Positions 14,982 through 29,250 of a stretch of DNA of 64,000 nucleotides are shown in pieces. Made by a program: the position numbers and the translations under genes. Within the stretch, counting starts at the first letter, position 1. Each line of letters begins with the position of its first letter. Below the pieces are notes generated by a model, which was not told the origin of the DNA, searched no databases, and was given only the letters and a program-made list of their open reading frames with translations. The DNA lies in the NCBI GenBank assembly GCA_036250195.1, contig JAVHZZ010000003.1, forward strand, positions 336,099,875-336,163,874. The letters run 5' to 3'. This stretch comes from Mixophyes australis. Its lineage: Eukaryota; Chordata; Amphibia; Anura; Limnodynastidae.

Positions 14982-16412
14982 TTGTACCATTCTAAGTTCA
15001 GCTCAGATTCCAGTGTGAAAAACGCGTTGAAAGCATGGTGAACATATTTAACCATTCTTTAGGGTTGAACCATTCAGTTTGCTAAAGTAGTTTCCTCTTG
15101 TTTCTCATTACAGAGCAATTTAATTACCATAAAAGCATCCGTTTAATGAACAGAAGACATAACGATAATAAAAACCCAATGAACTGAGCAGTTAATGAAA
15201 GGTTAGCATTGATACACAAAACCAGTGAGGGTTCCTTGTTGAAAACTTTATGGAACAGCAAGTCACCGAGCCATAACTCAAATGATATTTCATATCCAAG
15301 TTGTGTAAAAACAAGTGCCAACGTAAGCAGGAGTAAATCACCACTCTTTAATGAATGAGCGATGCATGACTTCAGACTACAGAAATTCTATTTTTATTTC
15401 TAATCACTAAACAAATAATTTTAGTACTTTATTAACACAGGGTTCCGTCTCTCTTAATTTCCTGATTACAACTCTGGTCTCTATCATTGTTCCCAAGGGA
15501 CTTCTCACAGGTCCCTTATCTTCACTTCAGTTTCCCACTGTCAGGCTCTGTTTTTCTAATAAGACAGCAGCGGCAAAGATGAGAAATGTTGCTTAACACC
15601 TCCTTGGCCTTTAGCACTACCGTCACCTCGGGATTTCCCTTGACATAAGAATCTGTGAATCTATTTGTGATACAGCTCGTGGTGACAGCTATAGTAAATC
15701 ACACTAAATTCCCCGCTTATTCTTGCTTTCTTAACTAATTTAACTATAAATGGCCATGCAAAATATTGTGCTGCCAAAGCATAACAAACTGATTGTGGAG
15801 TTTCATGACCCTAATTGACTTGTGCAAGGAAAATACATTTCTTTTGGCCAAGAGATCAGTCCACAGACATCTTTCAATGCACGTTGCATGATGGCATTGG
15901 AGAAGACGCTCAAGGTCGACTAACTCCATGCTGTAGCCACAATTCCTTTGAAAGCTGCCAACACAGATAACCACATGTACAGTGCGCTCATTGTCAGTAA
16001 GACAATGCAATAAAAGAAGAGATTAAACTAGAGCAAGGTAGTGGGGCTTGAGCTATTCATACCAGAATATCTTTGATTCTGCACTCATTTCCAACAGAGT
16101 ACTGCTGTCTCCGTGATGTCCAACTTCATCAGAGAGACAAAGTACTACAGTCCGTCATGGAACTCACCGATCCCACAGGCCTTTACACAATAGTGCAACC
16201 GACAATAATACAGCTTGCAGTATGTTTTTAAGTGGGATATCAACTTTGTCAATGCTTTATTAATGAGCTATAGCTATTCTGAAACCTGCAGACAAAAATG
16301 ACTGCTCCGGGGTGCCCACCTGGTTAACCATGAAGCATCTAGTATCAGTGTAGTGACGCTGGTGCTTTTTACTTCTAGTTTAGAGCACAGCGTGTAAATG
16401 CTCCAAACTGAA

Positions 16413-16738
16413 ATCATCATCATTTATTTGTATAGCGCCATTGATTCCACAGCGCTGTACAGAGAACTCACTCGCATCAGTCCCTGCCCCATTGGAGCTT
16501 ACAGTCTAAATTCCCTAACACACACACACAAACACACACACACACACACAAGGGTCAATTTTGATAGCAGCCAATTAACCTACCAGTATGTTTTGGAGTG
16601 TGGGAGGAAAGCGGAGCACCCGGAGGAGACCCACGCAAACACGGGGAGAACATACAAACTCCACACAGATGAGGCCATGGTCGGGAATTGAACTCATGAG
16701 CTGTGAGGCAGAAGTGCTAACCACTAAGCCGCCGTGCT
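16413..16738 (-). mobile_element. tRNA-headed SINE, near full-length
   Basis: Same block order as the copy at 14282-14639: ATC tail, 'tatagcgccattgattccacagcgctgtac', CA array, 'ggagcacccggagg' body and the tRNA-like head at the right end (GGCTTAGTGGTTAGCACTTC on the minus strand). A few bases are missing near the box B part. Confidence 0.85.
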
Positions 16739-18224
16739 AAACAGAGAGGATGTTACGCAAGTGCTTTAACTGCTTGAGCTGGTCTCTGACAGCAGCATAT
16801 CACACATGTGTCCTAAGAGATCAACCACAACGTTCTCCAATTTAATCCATTATATCGGAGCAGACCTTGTCACACAGAGCATTTCAAGCTCTCAGTATAA
16901 GAGGTCAGCTATAAAAACGTTGCTCTATTCCAGCTGTTAAAAACAAAAACGCTAAAAAGCTGGAAGTGCACGAACGTGAAGAGCACATGTATGACACCAT
17001 TCTTAACCTCCAGGGTTTTATGAAAGAGCAATAAGGAAATGGGTGAGGAAATTTAAAAATAACTTTTTTTAAAAAAAAAAAAAAAAAAGATTGAACCTTT
17101 TTGAATAGTTATTTTTTAACACACAATTATATTGAATAGTATGAACATGTGCCTGCCATGCTACATTGGGTATTATATGGTTATATTACATATATAGTGC
17201 AAGACAACCTATCACCAGGACCTTCCTTTGCCTTGGGCACCTGTCACCTAGACAGACATCACTGGGCAAGTCACAACCAATGTTCCAGAAGTATGATCAC
17301 CATACACTGACGGATTGGTTCCTAGTGAATTCTTATGAATATTGGTTCAGCCTACACAATGCCTACCTCTGTTTTGCGCAGGTTACAGCTGTTCTTTACA
17401 TTTTGTCAACGTGACAAAAAAAGTGGGAAAAAACAATATTTATAGTACAGAATTACAGTTGAAAAAATAAAAAATGTTTTTGTCTAAATAGCCTTTGATG
17501 TGATTTTCAAACTAACAAATGAAACTGAAGACTAAATAGAACTAAAATGTAGCCAAGCCAATGTGTAAACTCATTAATATGTGATAAAGACATGTTATTG
17601 AGCATAATATTAATAGAACAATTATATGTTCCCTAGACTGCTAACTTTTTTTCCCCTTATAGCTGAAAGATACTAATATTTTTAACAGACTTGTTTTAAG
17701 CAAGCCAAAAAACATGTTGACACAGTTGCACACCAAACTATGCTGAACCGCCTTGATATGCTGATCACGCTAGCACACAGAAAAAATATATATTTTCTTT
17801 TTTACTCTGTAAGAAAGCCAGACTGTTTACATGCTTAAGTGGCTGGAGACTATACTGTGTGTGTGTGGTCGAACAACTCAATATCACAACTATGACCTGA
17901 AAAAAGCAATATGCCACATTAAAACTACAGCAGCATAAGTAGTGAAGCACTCAACGTGCATGTCAACTCTGACTAGCAATAATTCCTTAAATAGGAATCT
18001 CAGAAAGATAGATTTTTAAAGAAAATACTATAACAATGCCAAATTGTACCGAGACACAACAATATAGTCAGAGATAACTTCACTAATGATGGGGTCGTCG
18101 GGATGACTTTAGTGGTACTGGCAATTGCTATTATGAGAAAGCTCAAATGTAACTGAAGTAACTCTTGAGTCAAGTCAAGGTACCCCTGGTTGTGTGTGTG
18201 TGTTTCATGAACAGTTATAATGAG

Positions 18225-18225
<1 letters not shown>

Positions 18226-18262
<37 letters not shown>
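18226..18262. repeat. TA microsatellite
   Basis: About 18 TA units, then 'catataca'. It follows a short GT run at 18190-18203. Confidence 0.9.
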
Positions 18263-18268
<6 letters not shown>

Positions 18269-18577
18269 CACATACATGATAACAGCTAGCTGTGCTGTTT
18301 CAGAGCGGGGAGAAGATTTTAATTATGGAATTTGAGCTGTATTGGGAAATCAACAGTGAGGACTTATGGGTGTATATGATGACATGGCCACAGCAACAAG
18401 GGGCAATATTTGCTATACATAACCTGTATTGGCAGATAAATTTTAAACACAAGGTAGTTACCAGCGCTGAATGCTGTGCTTACCTGCCAATTAATATTAC
18501 AGTCAACTGTTATTTTGAATTACAGTTGAGTGACTGAAGTGCCTTTGAGTATACCCCTTGAGAATTACCCCAGGTAT

Positions 18578-18840
18578 ATCATCATCATCAGCTATTTATA
18601 TAGCGCCACTAATTCCGCAGCGCTGTACAGAGAACTCACTCCCATAAGTCCCTACTCCATTGGAGCTTACAGTCTAAATTCCCTAACATACACACAGACG
18701 GAGAGAGACTAAGGTCAATTTGATAGCAGCCAATTAACCTACCAGTATGTTTTTGGAGTCTGGGAGAAACCGGAGCACCCGGAGGAAACCCACACAAATA
18801 CGGGGAGAACATACAAACTCCGCACAGATAAGGCCGTGGT
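18578..18840 (-). mobile_element. tRNA-headed SINE lacking its head
   Basis: The ATC tail, 'tatagcgccactaattccgcagcgctgtac' and the conserved body are present. Similarity stops at 'aaggccgtgg', so the tRNA-like promoter end is missing (5' truncation, common in retroposition). Confidence 0.85.
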
Positions 18841-18879
18841 TGTATATATAATATAGGCTAAAAGCATCCCTCGTTCATC

Positions 18880-19500
18880 TCCTCCCCCTTCCTCCTTCCC
18901 ATTAACCCTTTCTTATTACCCTTGGATTCACTTTAACAATAGAAGCCACCCTACTCCAGATAGGGGCACAGTACAGGCACATGCAATGACCACAAATAAA
19001 ACGCTGTGACATCAAGTCAAGAATCCCTCAGATTACAATCATATAATGTCAAAGGACTTAACACACTGAGACAAGATATCGGGTACTTTTATATACTACA
19101 CTCCAGAAGGAGAGATGTAATCTGCATGTAAGAGACCCACTTTAAACTTGGACACATTCCCAGAACTAGGGGGTGGACATTCTTTTTTCCCCCAAACGTC
19201 TACCCATAACTGACATTAAACAATGCGCACTGAGAACTGGGCGCACTATCCTCTTGGTCAAAGGCAAAATATTTAACCAAATGTTAATTTATCAATTTAT
19301 ATGCCCCATACCAGCTCAAATTCCTCACAAGTGCACTGGAGCAGGTAAAGGCACTCCCAAAAATCATCCCAGTTAAAGGCAGCGACTTCAACTGGACCCC
19401 TGACCCTTTGATGGGCACCTCCAATGCGTCTCTGACAGCGCCAGACTATCAGCTGGTAGACAAATGGAGACTCCAACACCCAGGGGGCAGATACTATATA
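18880..19500 (+). mobile_element. L1/Tx1-type LINE, endonuclease part of ORF2
   Basis: Translated fragments include SYNVKGLN, then ICM.ETHFKLGH and LIYQFICP, with one or two frame changes. These match the apurinic-endonuclease start of L1/Tx1 ORF2 (the N-x-x-G-L motif, the Q-E-T-H-like catalytic region and the 'L-x-N-x-Y-A-P' strand). The frame is broken by stops, so it is a dead copy. It is interrupted at 19501 by a SINE and resumes at 19842. Confidence 0.75.
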
Positions 19501-19841
19501 GGGCAGCACGGTGGCTTAGTGGATAGCAGTTCTGCCTCACAGCACCGGGGTCATGAGTTCAACTCCCAACCATGGCCTTATCTGTGTGGAGTTTGTATGT
19601 TCTACCCGTGTTTGCGTTGGTTTCCCCCGGGTGCTCCGGTTTCCTCCCACACACCAAAAACATACTGGTAGGTTAATTGGCTGCTATCAAAATTGACCCT
19701 AATCTCTCTCTCTCTCTGTCTGTGTGTATGTTAGGAAATTTAGACTAAGCTCCAATGGGGCAGGGACTGATGTGAATGAGTTCTTTGTATAGCGCTGCGA
19801 AATCAGTGGTGCTATACAAACAAATGGTGATGATGATGATT
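19501..19841 (+). mobile_element. tRNA-headed SINE inserted in a LINE
   Basis: A full-length plus-strand copy. It starts GGGCAGCACGGTGGCTTAG, with box A-like TGGCTTAGTGG at 19512-19522 and box B-like GAGTTCAACTCCC at 19555-19567. It then has the 'gtgctccggtttcctcccac' body, a CT/GT tract and a tail of 'gctatacaaacaaatgg' plus TGATGATGATGAT. Best example of the family in the window. The flanking LINE reads on across it, so the SINE is the younger element. Confidence 0.9.
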
Positions 19842-20640
19842 ATTCTCTCACCCACAGCTACTCTGGTATCTCCTTCTGACTTACACCGTCTATCACACAC
19901 CAACATTGGTGTCCTTGCTTTTATCCTTATGACAAACCATAGTTAAGAAGTGGTCCTGGTGATTCAATGCACTGCTCCTACAAAACATATAATGGAAAGA
20001 ACACAATCAGCTATAGACAATTACTTTTATGCTGCCAAGAGGACCATTGCGCCCACTGTATGGGAGGGCCACAAATGCATGACTGAAGGTAAGAGCATAA
20101 AGCTGGGATCATGCTTTGAGACAGAAAAAAGCTCAAAAATCCGAACCATAGAAACAACTCCTAAATTAACTGTTATCTGAGGCTACTAAATGTACCCTTA
20201 TCTGAGGAACTAGCAGAAGCCACGTCTGCCATCAATAGCAAAACCAAGTTCACGTGTGGAAAATGTAGGAGTTGCTTCTTTGAATTGAAGATAATAGACA
20301 GGGTCAGGGGATCACTTTAGCAACCACTCTCAAAAAAATTCACGAAACTTAATACAGCCATATACAAAATCCACTAGCAAGCACCTATGTCCTGGTGGAT
20401 TCACAATTATCTATAACAAAGGCTTTTAGATCAACTAGCCCATGTTATACGGACGGGTTTTAGTAAAGTTTCTGCAAAACTCATTTCTCTCATCAATTCT
20501 TGGAAGCACATATCCAACACCTCCTTAAGGGTGGCAAGTACCCCTCCACATGTCCCAGTTACAGTTCACTCTTCCTGCTTAATAAAACTATGATAAATTA
20601 ATAGTGAACTGTCCAAAGCACCTGCTCCCAGACTTAATTC
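19842..20640 (+). mobile_element. L1/Tx1-type LINE ORF2, continuation
   Basis: It continues the endonuclease-to-RT linker after the SINE. Translated pieces such as TVWEGHKCMTEG fit the 'W-E-A-H-K-x-x-I-R-G' segment that follows the endonuclease domain. Downstream pieces around 20380-20520 are weaker and frame-shifted. The fragment ends before the TA array at 20771. Confidence 0.65.
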
Positions 20641-20765
20641 AAGCAGCTTAATTATGCTTTGTTCTTTCTATACACCACGCAACTGGGCACAACATACCAC
20701 CTATCACATCGTCGACATATGGCTATCATATGCCCAGTATCCCGGGCAGTATGTATGTATGTATG

Positions 20766-21485
<720 letters not shown>

Positions 21486-21565
<80 letters not shown>
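21486..21565. repeat. TA microsatellite, second array
   Basis: About 40 TA units followed by GATAGA. The 138-codon minus-strand frame across it is an artefact of the repeat. Confidence 0.95.
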
Positions 21566-21567
<2 letters not shown>

Positions 21568-22732
21568 TAGAATAAGAGGATACACCAAGGATACACCAAG
21601 AAAAATAGGAAGCAGTACACAACACACATTAGAATAAGCAGAAAAAGGTAGACACTCTTTAAAACTACTGTACCATGCACCATTAACTGAAAAACTGACA
21701 AAATCACTAAAAAGAGAAAATATTTAAAACAATAACCAATGACATTGTAAAATGTCATCTTTACGGAGGTAACCAATAAAAAATAATGTGTTTTCATTAA
21801 CATAAATCACCTTGATTAGCTGTAAGAAAACACATTGTTTTGTTCTAATTTTTCCGCCGTAATTTTATTCTTCATGCTGCTATTAATTATTTACAATTTG
21901 CAATTTACAAAAGTGTCATGTGATTATAATGACAATCCACCAACACTCCACCCTATCATTCCTTCGCCATTACATAACCACTAAGGAGATTCCTAACTGA
22001 CTGGCTCTGACACAGAGATCAGGTTACACACTCCTCGGGAATGGGTTCCAGGGGATGTGGGGGGCAGTCTATGTGTGACTGCAGATTTAACGTACATTTT
22101 TAAGATTAGAAAAAGGTAAAAACAACAGGAGTACAAACAAAAATAGTGTAAGAGCAGGAGAGGAGAATAAATGTATCAGGAGCAAACTGAAAAATGTTAA
22201 CCTTTTTAACACCAATTTACTCCGCTAGGGGCACTATTACAGCAGGAGATAGGCTCTTGCTCATGTTAGTAAATGTTTAGTGAAAAGTTATATATACAGA
22301 ATGTGTTAGTCCCCCGTACATACCCTCTGTCAAGTGCAGGGGAAAACAAAAGAAAAACATTAAAAAGAAGTAAGGACTGACTTTTCCCATGGTGCTGGGA
22401 ATAGCAGCTCAGTAACAGGATAATGTCATCCGACATCGAAGGATAATAATTATCCCTGGTTAAAATTTAGTGAGCTGGAAAAGGCTTTGAGGCTTTAGAA
22501 AAATGCCTGAGTCCTCCTGAGAGAGACAAATGGAAGCTGGTACTGATAACAATGCCTTTAATAAAGTATGTATGGTATTTTTCAAGGTAACAGCTTATAA
22601 AAACACACACACACAGCTACATATCATACAAAGATATTCTTAGGTACAAATCAACTTCCAATTTACATGTCTGAAGTTACACCCTTTTAATCTGTACTAT
22701 TTAAATAAATATTACTATCATCAAACCAAACA

Positions 22733-22892
22733 TTATATATATATATATATATCATCATTTATTTATATAGCGCCACTGATTCCGCAGTGCTGTTCAGAGA
22801 ACTCATTCACACCAGTCCCTGCTCCATTGGAGCTTACAATCTAAGTTCCGAGAGAGAGAGCGACAGAGATCGATTTTTTGATAGCAGCCAAT

Positions 22893-22941
<49 letters not shown>

Positions 22942-22942
22942 T
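22733..22942 (-). mobile_element. Truncated SINE between TA runs
   Basis: Positions 22751-22896 hold the ATC tail and 'tatagcgccactgattccgcagtgctg' part of the tRNA-headed SINE. The element stops at 'gatagcagccaattctc' and is flanked by TA runs on both sides (22733-22750 and 22897-22934). The TA run on the right replaces the body and head. Confidence 0.8.
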
Positions 22943-25309
22943 ATATTGTTTCTATGCTAGAATACATATTTCACATTTCCTCTATTAGCAGGGATTTATA
23001 TAGATAGATAGATCTTATATAACTTGCATATTGTTGGAACACATCCTTGCACACGCTGTTACGCTGCTCACGGTTGTATAGCAGCATTTTTAATAGCTTA
23101 GAAACCATACTCCTTTTTATTATATGGAATCAGTAAAATGCAATTCATCTAAAAGACCTGGTGCATGTAGAAAGCCATTAAACTACACCATTAGTACGTT
23201 TATAGGCGTTTAAAAAAGTTTTATTATGTGCAAGAGTTTTAAGGAATCTGTCACTTTTTTCTTTTTGTCACAACGGTCATCTTATTAGCAGACATTAACT
23301 CTTCAAGAAACACTGATAAGGCTGCACATAAAATATCACTGCCCTCCAAGTGACTCTCAATTATCACGTTTACAGATAAGCTAGAGGCAAGAACTGGGGG
23401 TGCCTTCATACTTCCTTTGACAACTAAGATCTGGCTCAATCCACCACAAGAAAGCAAACAAAAGCCACAAAGTTGGCATTTTCAGCTATATTAGAACACT
23501 TATAAACCATTCACCAATGACTTACAAATGTTTATAAAAAAAAAACCAGAAGCAATTAAAAGTTCTGTGTTTACTGGGACTCAAGAGTTCACTGAACACA
23601 TGCAATGTAAGGCAAGTTTAGGTTACTAAACTACACTTAATCTGTTATGAAACCAATGCCCTCCATAGCAGAAAACAGGAAGGCAAAATTATGGTGGAGA
23701 ATAAAATCAGTAAACTACAGGTTTATCGTCACCAGTGTAAACAGCGCATACAGCAGGTCTCAATTATCAGATGCAAACATGATGTATACTACATTTCCAT
23801 TCATTTGGTAGCACATAACTAGCAGTGTCCTGGATCCTGTAAAACTACCTGTACATTATAAGCAAAGGTGGTTTTATGGGAATTATGGAGACCCTAAGGG
23901 TGCCTTGAACTGAGAATGTTTGGGATCCACTGCAATAGATTGTATTTGTACACTTTGGTGCAATGCATCAAAAGTGCATTTAAACGAATCACTAAAACAT
24001 GGCTAAAGTACAGCACAATTCACAACTAGTTTTGTTCCAGATACTGACTTATGTTGTCTTAGCAGCTGTCTATCAGGCCTATTTAAGGCACATTTGGGTG
24101 TGGCACACAAGCCAGCCCTTGCTAGATGCAAGCTCCTGTACCTGGAAGGCGAGTGCATCTGATTATAACTGCATTTTAATGCTGTTTAAAGCATATGGGT
24201 CAGTGTAGAACCTGCATACAATGAGGTGCCCTTGACGCTGGGAAGCAGGCTTAAATGTTTTGATCAAAATATGAACTAATACCTGATTTCATTTTGCTAG
24301 ATACACACATATATGCAGTGTTTAGGATAAGCACTGACAACTGTCCTTTTGCTTTGTATACATATATGGGCATTTATTTTGTCATGCAGCTGGTACCATA
24401 TATAATATGGGATATACAGAGCACAGGCTTATTTCTAAGGGTTTTACATATTTTCCCACGCATGTGTGTGAACAAGTCCCATGGAGCAATTAACAGTTTA
24501 TGAGACTGCAGAATTCAGTTCAGATTAGTTAACAGTTAACTGTTGTATATAGATAAAGAAAAAGAGTACTCTGTATAACTTATTATTTTGCAGGTTGAAC
24601 TTATTTTATGCATCTCCCGTGTTACTTGGTTAATACTTGATTAAAGTATATTCTTACCTGCTTTACTGGATTATAAAACTATATAATAGTCCAATGCAGG
24701 GGAGAATTATCCTCTTTTTATGCAATGAAGTGCTAAACAGCTCAAAGGAACAAGATGTCCCGGAAATACATTGACGTTGCCAGGTAAAAGAGCTTTTTAA
24801 AGCCTGCAATGTCATGTATGATTAAAGGGGGTTTTATAACTGCAGTGTTGCACTAAGTTGGTTTAACCTGTGCTACATGCGCTTCCTAAACCTGGACGCT
24901 AATTATGTAAACAGCTGCCCTATTTACATAATACTTCATGAGTAACAGGTTGGCTTTCCATTGAGATCATTACAATATTGATGATACAAAGCAAGTAAGA
25001 GAGACAAGTGTAGATATCAGTGACAGTGCTGATAATAGAGCCCATTTAAAGCTATTAGTTTATCAAGAAGTTGTCTTGATGAGTTCATTGTGTCACTCAC
25101 TGACTACAGCTTTCCATAAATATACAGATTTTGTCTGGTAACTTCGCAGGTTACATTCAACTTGGCAAAAACAGAGGGACGTGTGGTGTCTTCAAAGCAA
25201 TTGTTCTATACAATCAATATCTAAATACACTATGTGAGAACTTGGGATATTGTATCTACAGGGGAACACAACGAAAGATGTAGGGATGTGATACAAAAAA
25301 GAGGTTGTC

Positions 25310-25576
25310 TCAGCGGACTACACGGATGTGTTTCACACTGCAGGGAAATGTTGAGGGTACAGCCGAGTACACAAAGTGTGAGGGTTTGTTAACATGCAAC
25401 GGAGTACACAGAGTTTGTAGGCACTGCCTGAGCAGGACGTAGCATGTTCTGCGGAACATGGACATGTTGGCACTGTTTAGACAGCACATAGGGTGTATTA
25501 AAGTATACGTATGTGTTGGCACTGTTTGAACATCATATAGCATGCAATAAATTACACAGATGTATTGGCTGTGCTC
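25310..25576. repeat. Degenerate flank of the 42-bp minisatellite
   Basis: Diverged, longer units carry the same words as the clean array ('gtacacag', 'tgttggcactgttt', 'aacatcatatagcatg'), spaced irregularly. It looks like the older part from which the homogeneous array at 25577 was amplified. Confidence 0.7.
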
Positions 25577-25954
25577 GAACAGTGTGTAATAAGGTACACG
25601 GATGTGCTGGCACTGTCTGAACAGTGTGTAATAAGGTACACGGATGTGCTGGCACTGTCTGAACAGTGTGTAATAAGGTACACGGATGTGCTGGCACTGT
25701 CTGAACAGTGTGTAATAAGGTACACGGATGTGCTGGCACTGTCTGAACAGTGTGTAATAAGGTACACGGATGTGCTGGCACTGTCTGAACAGTGTGTAAT
25801 AAGGTACACGGATGTGCTGGCACTGTTTGAACAGTGTGTAATAAGGTACACGGATGTGCTGGCACTGTTTGAACAGTGTGTAATAAGGTACACGGATGTG
25901 CTGGCACTGTTTGAACAGTGTGTAATAAGGTACACGGATGTGCTGGCACTGTTT
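25577..25954. repeat. 42-bp minisatellite, nine copies
   Basis: Nine nearly identical 42-bp units (core 'gtacacggatgtgctggcac') sit head to tail without spacers. The first five carry 'gtctgaac' and the last four 'gtttgaac', so two unit variants sit in two blocks. Because 42 is divisible by 3, a unit without stops stays open for the whole array. This produces overlapping frames of 150 codons (+) and 217, 179 and 138 codons (-). None has a start context, splice context or domain supporting translation. Confidence 0.95.
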
Positions 25955-27228
25955 GAACAGCACGTGGCTTTCAATAAACTAATGGATTCAATGGAGTATA
26001 TTGCAGTGACCCAGTAGAACAGAGATAGACAACAAGTGTAGGGTAGTACATACGCACAGGTGACAATAACTAGCAGGTGGGAATGGCACAACCAAATACA
26101 CTGGTGCAGTGCCTAAAACCTCCACCGGATATCCCCAGGGATCTCCGCAAGAGGATATGGATTTTGCTTAGTGAAGACCCAGGCCGCGGCCCAGTGTAGT
26201 TGGTTCCCTCCATCAAAGTGGCAGAGTAGTTAGCTGGTAGGACGACTCTATTGAAAACACAGCAGATGGAAGTGTGGGTACAAGTGTGCTGCAGTCAGGG
26301 AGACTGGACACAGGAGTTAAAGACATGCAAATAGATGCTATACTTCCTAATATAGTCCTAGAGTGGAAGCATCGATGTGGACACAATTGATACTCAGGTT
26401 CTTATAGTGGCTGGTTGATTGGCGATTCCCCGCATGTGTCATCAGTACTGGAGGTTGGTGGTAACACCTGAGAGAGGTGTGATGTCATCTCTAGCCTGAG
26501 GCTGAGCCCAGCTGGGTTCTGTTAAGGATTCTAATTGGGAAGGTCAGCAAGCAGAGGCCTGCAAAGTGATGGAGGCAGCACAGTGATGTCTAAGACTGTT
26601 GGTACTGACAGACTAGAACTGATCTGTCATCCATGAACGCATCTGTGTGTGGTTATTGCACAATAAGTAATAAGTGTCTTCTTGGCATTCGACAGAGCCT
26701 GACCAATTTGCCATTAACATGCGACCAAGTTAGATACACATATTGGGCAATTAGGCTAACATTAACCACTTAATGTTGACTATACTGTACATATGTGAAA
26801 AGCAAATAAGGAGCACTTTAATTACTTTGTGACAGCACCCACACCTCAGTCAACCAGTCTGAGCTCATTAACACCCATCCTTTTTTGCGTGTTTTACAAA
26901 ATGGCATGACAAGCGTATCAAAAATGTGACATATATGTGTCAACGGTGCCATTTCCAAGATTAGAATATTAAAACATGTCATAACATACTTATAACGTAT
27001 TCTATCAGTACAATAGATTTTATTGGTTAACGTGCAAGGCATGAAAAACATGTAATATCACTAAAATGTGTCTAAAGCAGGTTAGTGAACAGTACCTAAA
27101 TACTACTCAAATTTCCAGATTACAGATTCAATTATTTGGTTGCAGTTTTAATCCTACTGCATTACGGCTAGTCAGTCCACAAAGTTAATGGTCTCCCCAT
27201 ACTTTTCTTTCTATTTATGGAAATTTAG

Positions 27229-27565
27229 CAACACAATGGTTAGCCATGATATCTCAGAGCGCTGGGGTCATGGGTTCGTCTCCTATCATGAACCTATCTG
27301 TGTGGAACTTGCTCGCCCCATGTTTGTGTGGGTTTTCTCCCACACAGTCCAAAAACATACGGGTAAGATAATTGGCCTTCTTACAAAAATGGACCCTAGT
27401 GTGTGTGGTAGGGAATTTAGACTGTAAGTTCCAATGGGCCAGGGACCGATGAATGATGCCATAGAGTAGCAGCTGAATGTGCCCAAGATGGCTGCCTCAA
27501 ACTCTGCAACGATGTAAAGTGTTTTGAGCCCTACTGGAAGAAAAGCGCTATATAAAGAATTATAG
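27229..27565 (+). mobile_element. Diverged SINE-like element
   Basis: Blocks in order: 'acaatggttag', 'gctggggtcatgggttcg', 'atctgtgtggaacttgctcg', 'ttctcccacacagtccaaaaacatacgggtaa', 'gggaatttagactgtaag', and a tail of 'agcgctatataaagaatta'. This is the plus-strand order of the tRNA-headed SINE with extra sequence (about 27460-27530) before the tail. An older or subfamily copy. Confidence 0.7.
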
Positions 27566-28909
27566 TTATTATACGAAAGGAACTTTGTATTCATACAATG
27601 ATTATTAGTATAAAACCATGCTAGAATACCACTCATCGAAAATTTTGGCAAGATATTGAGGCCAGCCAGCTGACATTAATGTATACAAAATATTTTAATC
27701 TATTACCAAATTACATTATACATTGCTTGTTATGAACCTGAACCAGTGACCCGTAACATTACTTTCAATTATGTTTTTTTAAAGATCTGGTAACGAATAT
27801 CAGACTGCATGGTTAATTTGAGAGTAAAGGCGTGAGGCGACCTTTGTGGGTAACAGTATGTACATTTGACTCACTAAATGCAATTAGCATCAGATGTACT
27901 TGCCAAATATTTTCTACTTTTCACCACGTTTTAACAACTGACTGATATTTTTTTTATTAGCTACAAACCGACTACTTTAGAGAACACAAGCTCAAGCACA
28001 ACCGTCTATAAAAACCCAGCTCTGTTTGTATTACCAGTCAGCAAATGAAATAAGAAACGGCCCTGGGAACTTTATGATAATAGATACACAAACCTTCATT
28101 ATCATAAAAATCACAAATACAGTACTGTACACACATAAGCACTAAACCTTGAAAAAAAAATAATTAAATGGATTATATTTAAGCAATTACCCAAGGGTCT
28201 ACAACATTTTGCTGTGCAATGACCCTTGGGCCTTTTTGGTAGCAAATCAGTTTACAGGAAACTTCCTGTTCTTAATAAACAATATTCTAAAGGTTAAAAC
28301 CAGACTTTATTTTTCTTTACATATTCAGTGCAACACAGGAGCAAAAGCTATTCCCTACATGTTAGCTCTAATAGAACATCTTGATTTGTAAAACTATAGG
28401 GTGTATGTATTAAGGCCAATATGGGTAAAAGAGTGGCACATATCCACTCTTTCCTGTTCTATGACACTTTGCGTGGCTGTACGCCAGGGCTTAGCCCGGA
28501 GGAGCAGTCGGTGTGGAGCGAGTGTATACGCGCATGTCAGTAAGATAATTACTAAGCGCAATGCTGTGCCACTCTCTCCCTTCCTCCATGCACTAAAATC
28601 TTCTATCTTCTTTGCTCAGTTTTCAAACAGAGCCGTGTTATATGTAATAACTAAATATGACAAATGTCACCACTGTGCTTCAAAAAAGAAGGCGGATATA
28701 GCACGTTGCTTCTAACTGTCCATTAGATTTATTAATTAGAGTAAATGGGGGGGTCATTCTTTAAAGATTATAACAAAGGTAAAAAAAGATATAAAGCTTG
28801 TTTTTGAGTAAGAATTACATCATATTCTATAAACAAAATAGCATGTAAGAGATTTTTTTTTTTCTAATAATGAAAAAGTAATTCTCAAACAAATTTAGAA
28901 CTATACATT

Positions 28910-29250
28910 ATCATCATCATCATTTATTTATATAGCGCCACTAATTCCACAGCGCTGTACAGAGAACTCATTCACATCCGTCCCTGCCCCATTGGAGCTT
29001 ACAGTCTAAATTCCCTACTATAGACTCACACTCACACACAGACAGACAGAGAGGGAGAGACTAGGGTCAATTTGATTGCAGCCAATTAACCTACCAGTAT
29101 GTTTTTGGAGTGTGGGAGAAAACCGGAGCACCCGGAGGAAACCCACACAAACACAGGGAGAACATACAAACTCCACACAGATAAGGCCATGGTTGGGAAT
29201 TGAACTCATGACCCCAGTGCTGTGAGGCAGATGTGCTAACCACTGCCCCA
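28910..29250 (-). mobile_element. tRNA-headed SINE, near full-length
   Basis: It has an ATC tail of five units, 'tatagcgccactaattccacagcgctgtac', a CA/GACA array, the full conserved body and most of the head. The last bases of the head (after 'ctaaccactgcccca') have diverged. Confidence 0.85.

Noticed and set aside
25577..25954. Regular direct repeats considered as a CRISPR array
   Set aside because: Units are contiguous with no unique spacers and the genome is eukaryotic; it is a minisatellite.
25310..26091. Frames of 138-217 codons that look like repeat proteins
   Set aside because: They are produced by a 42-bp tandem unit without stops; no start context, splice signals or known repeat fold.
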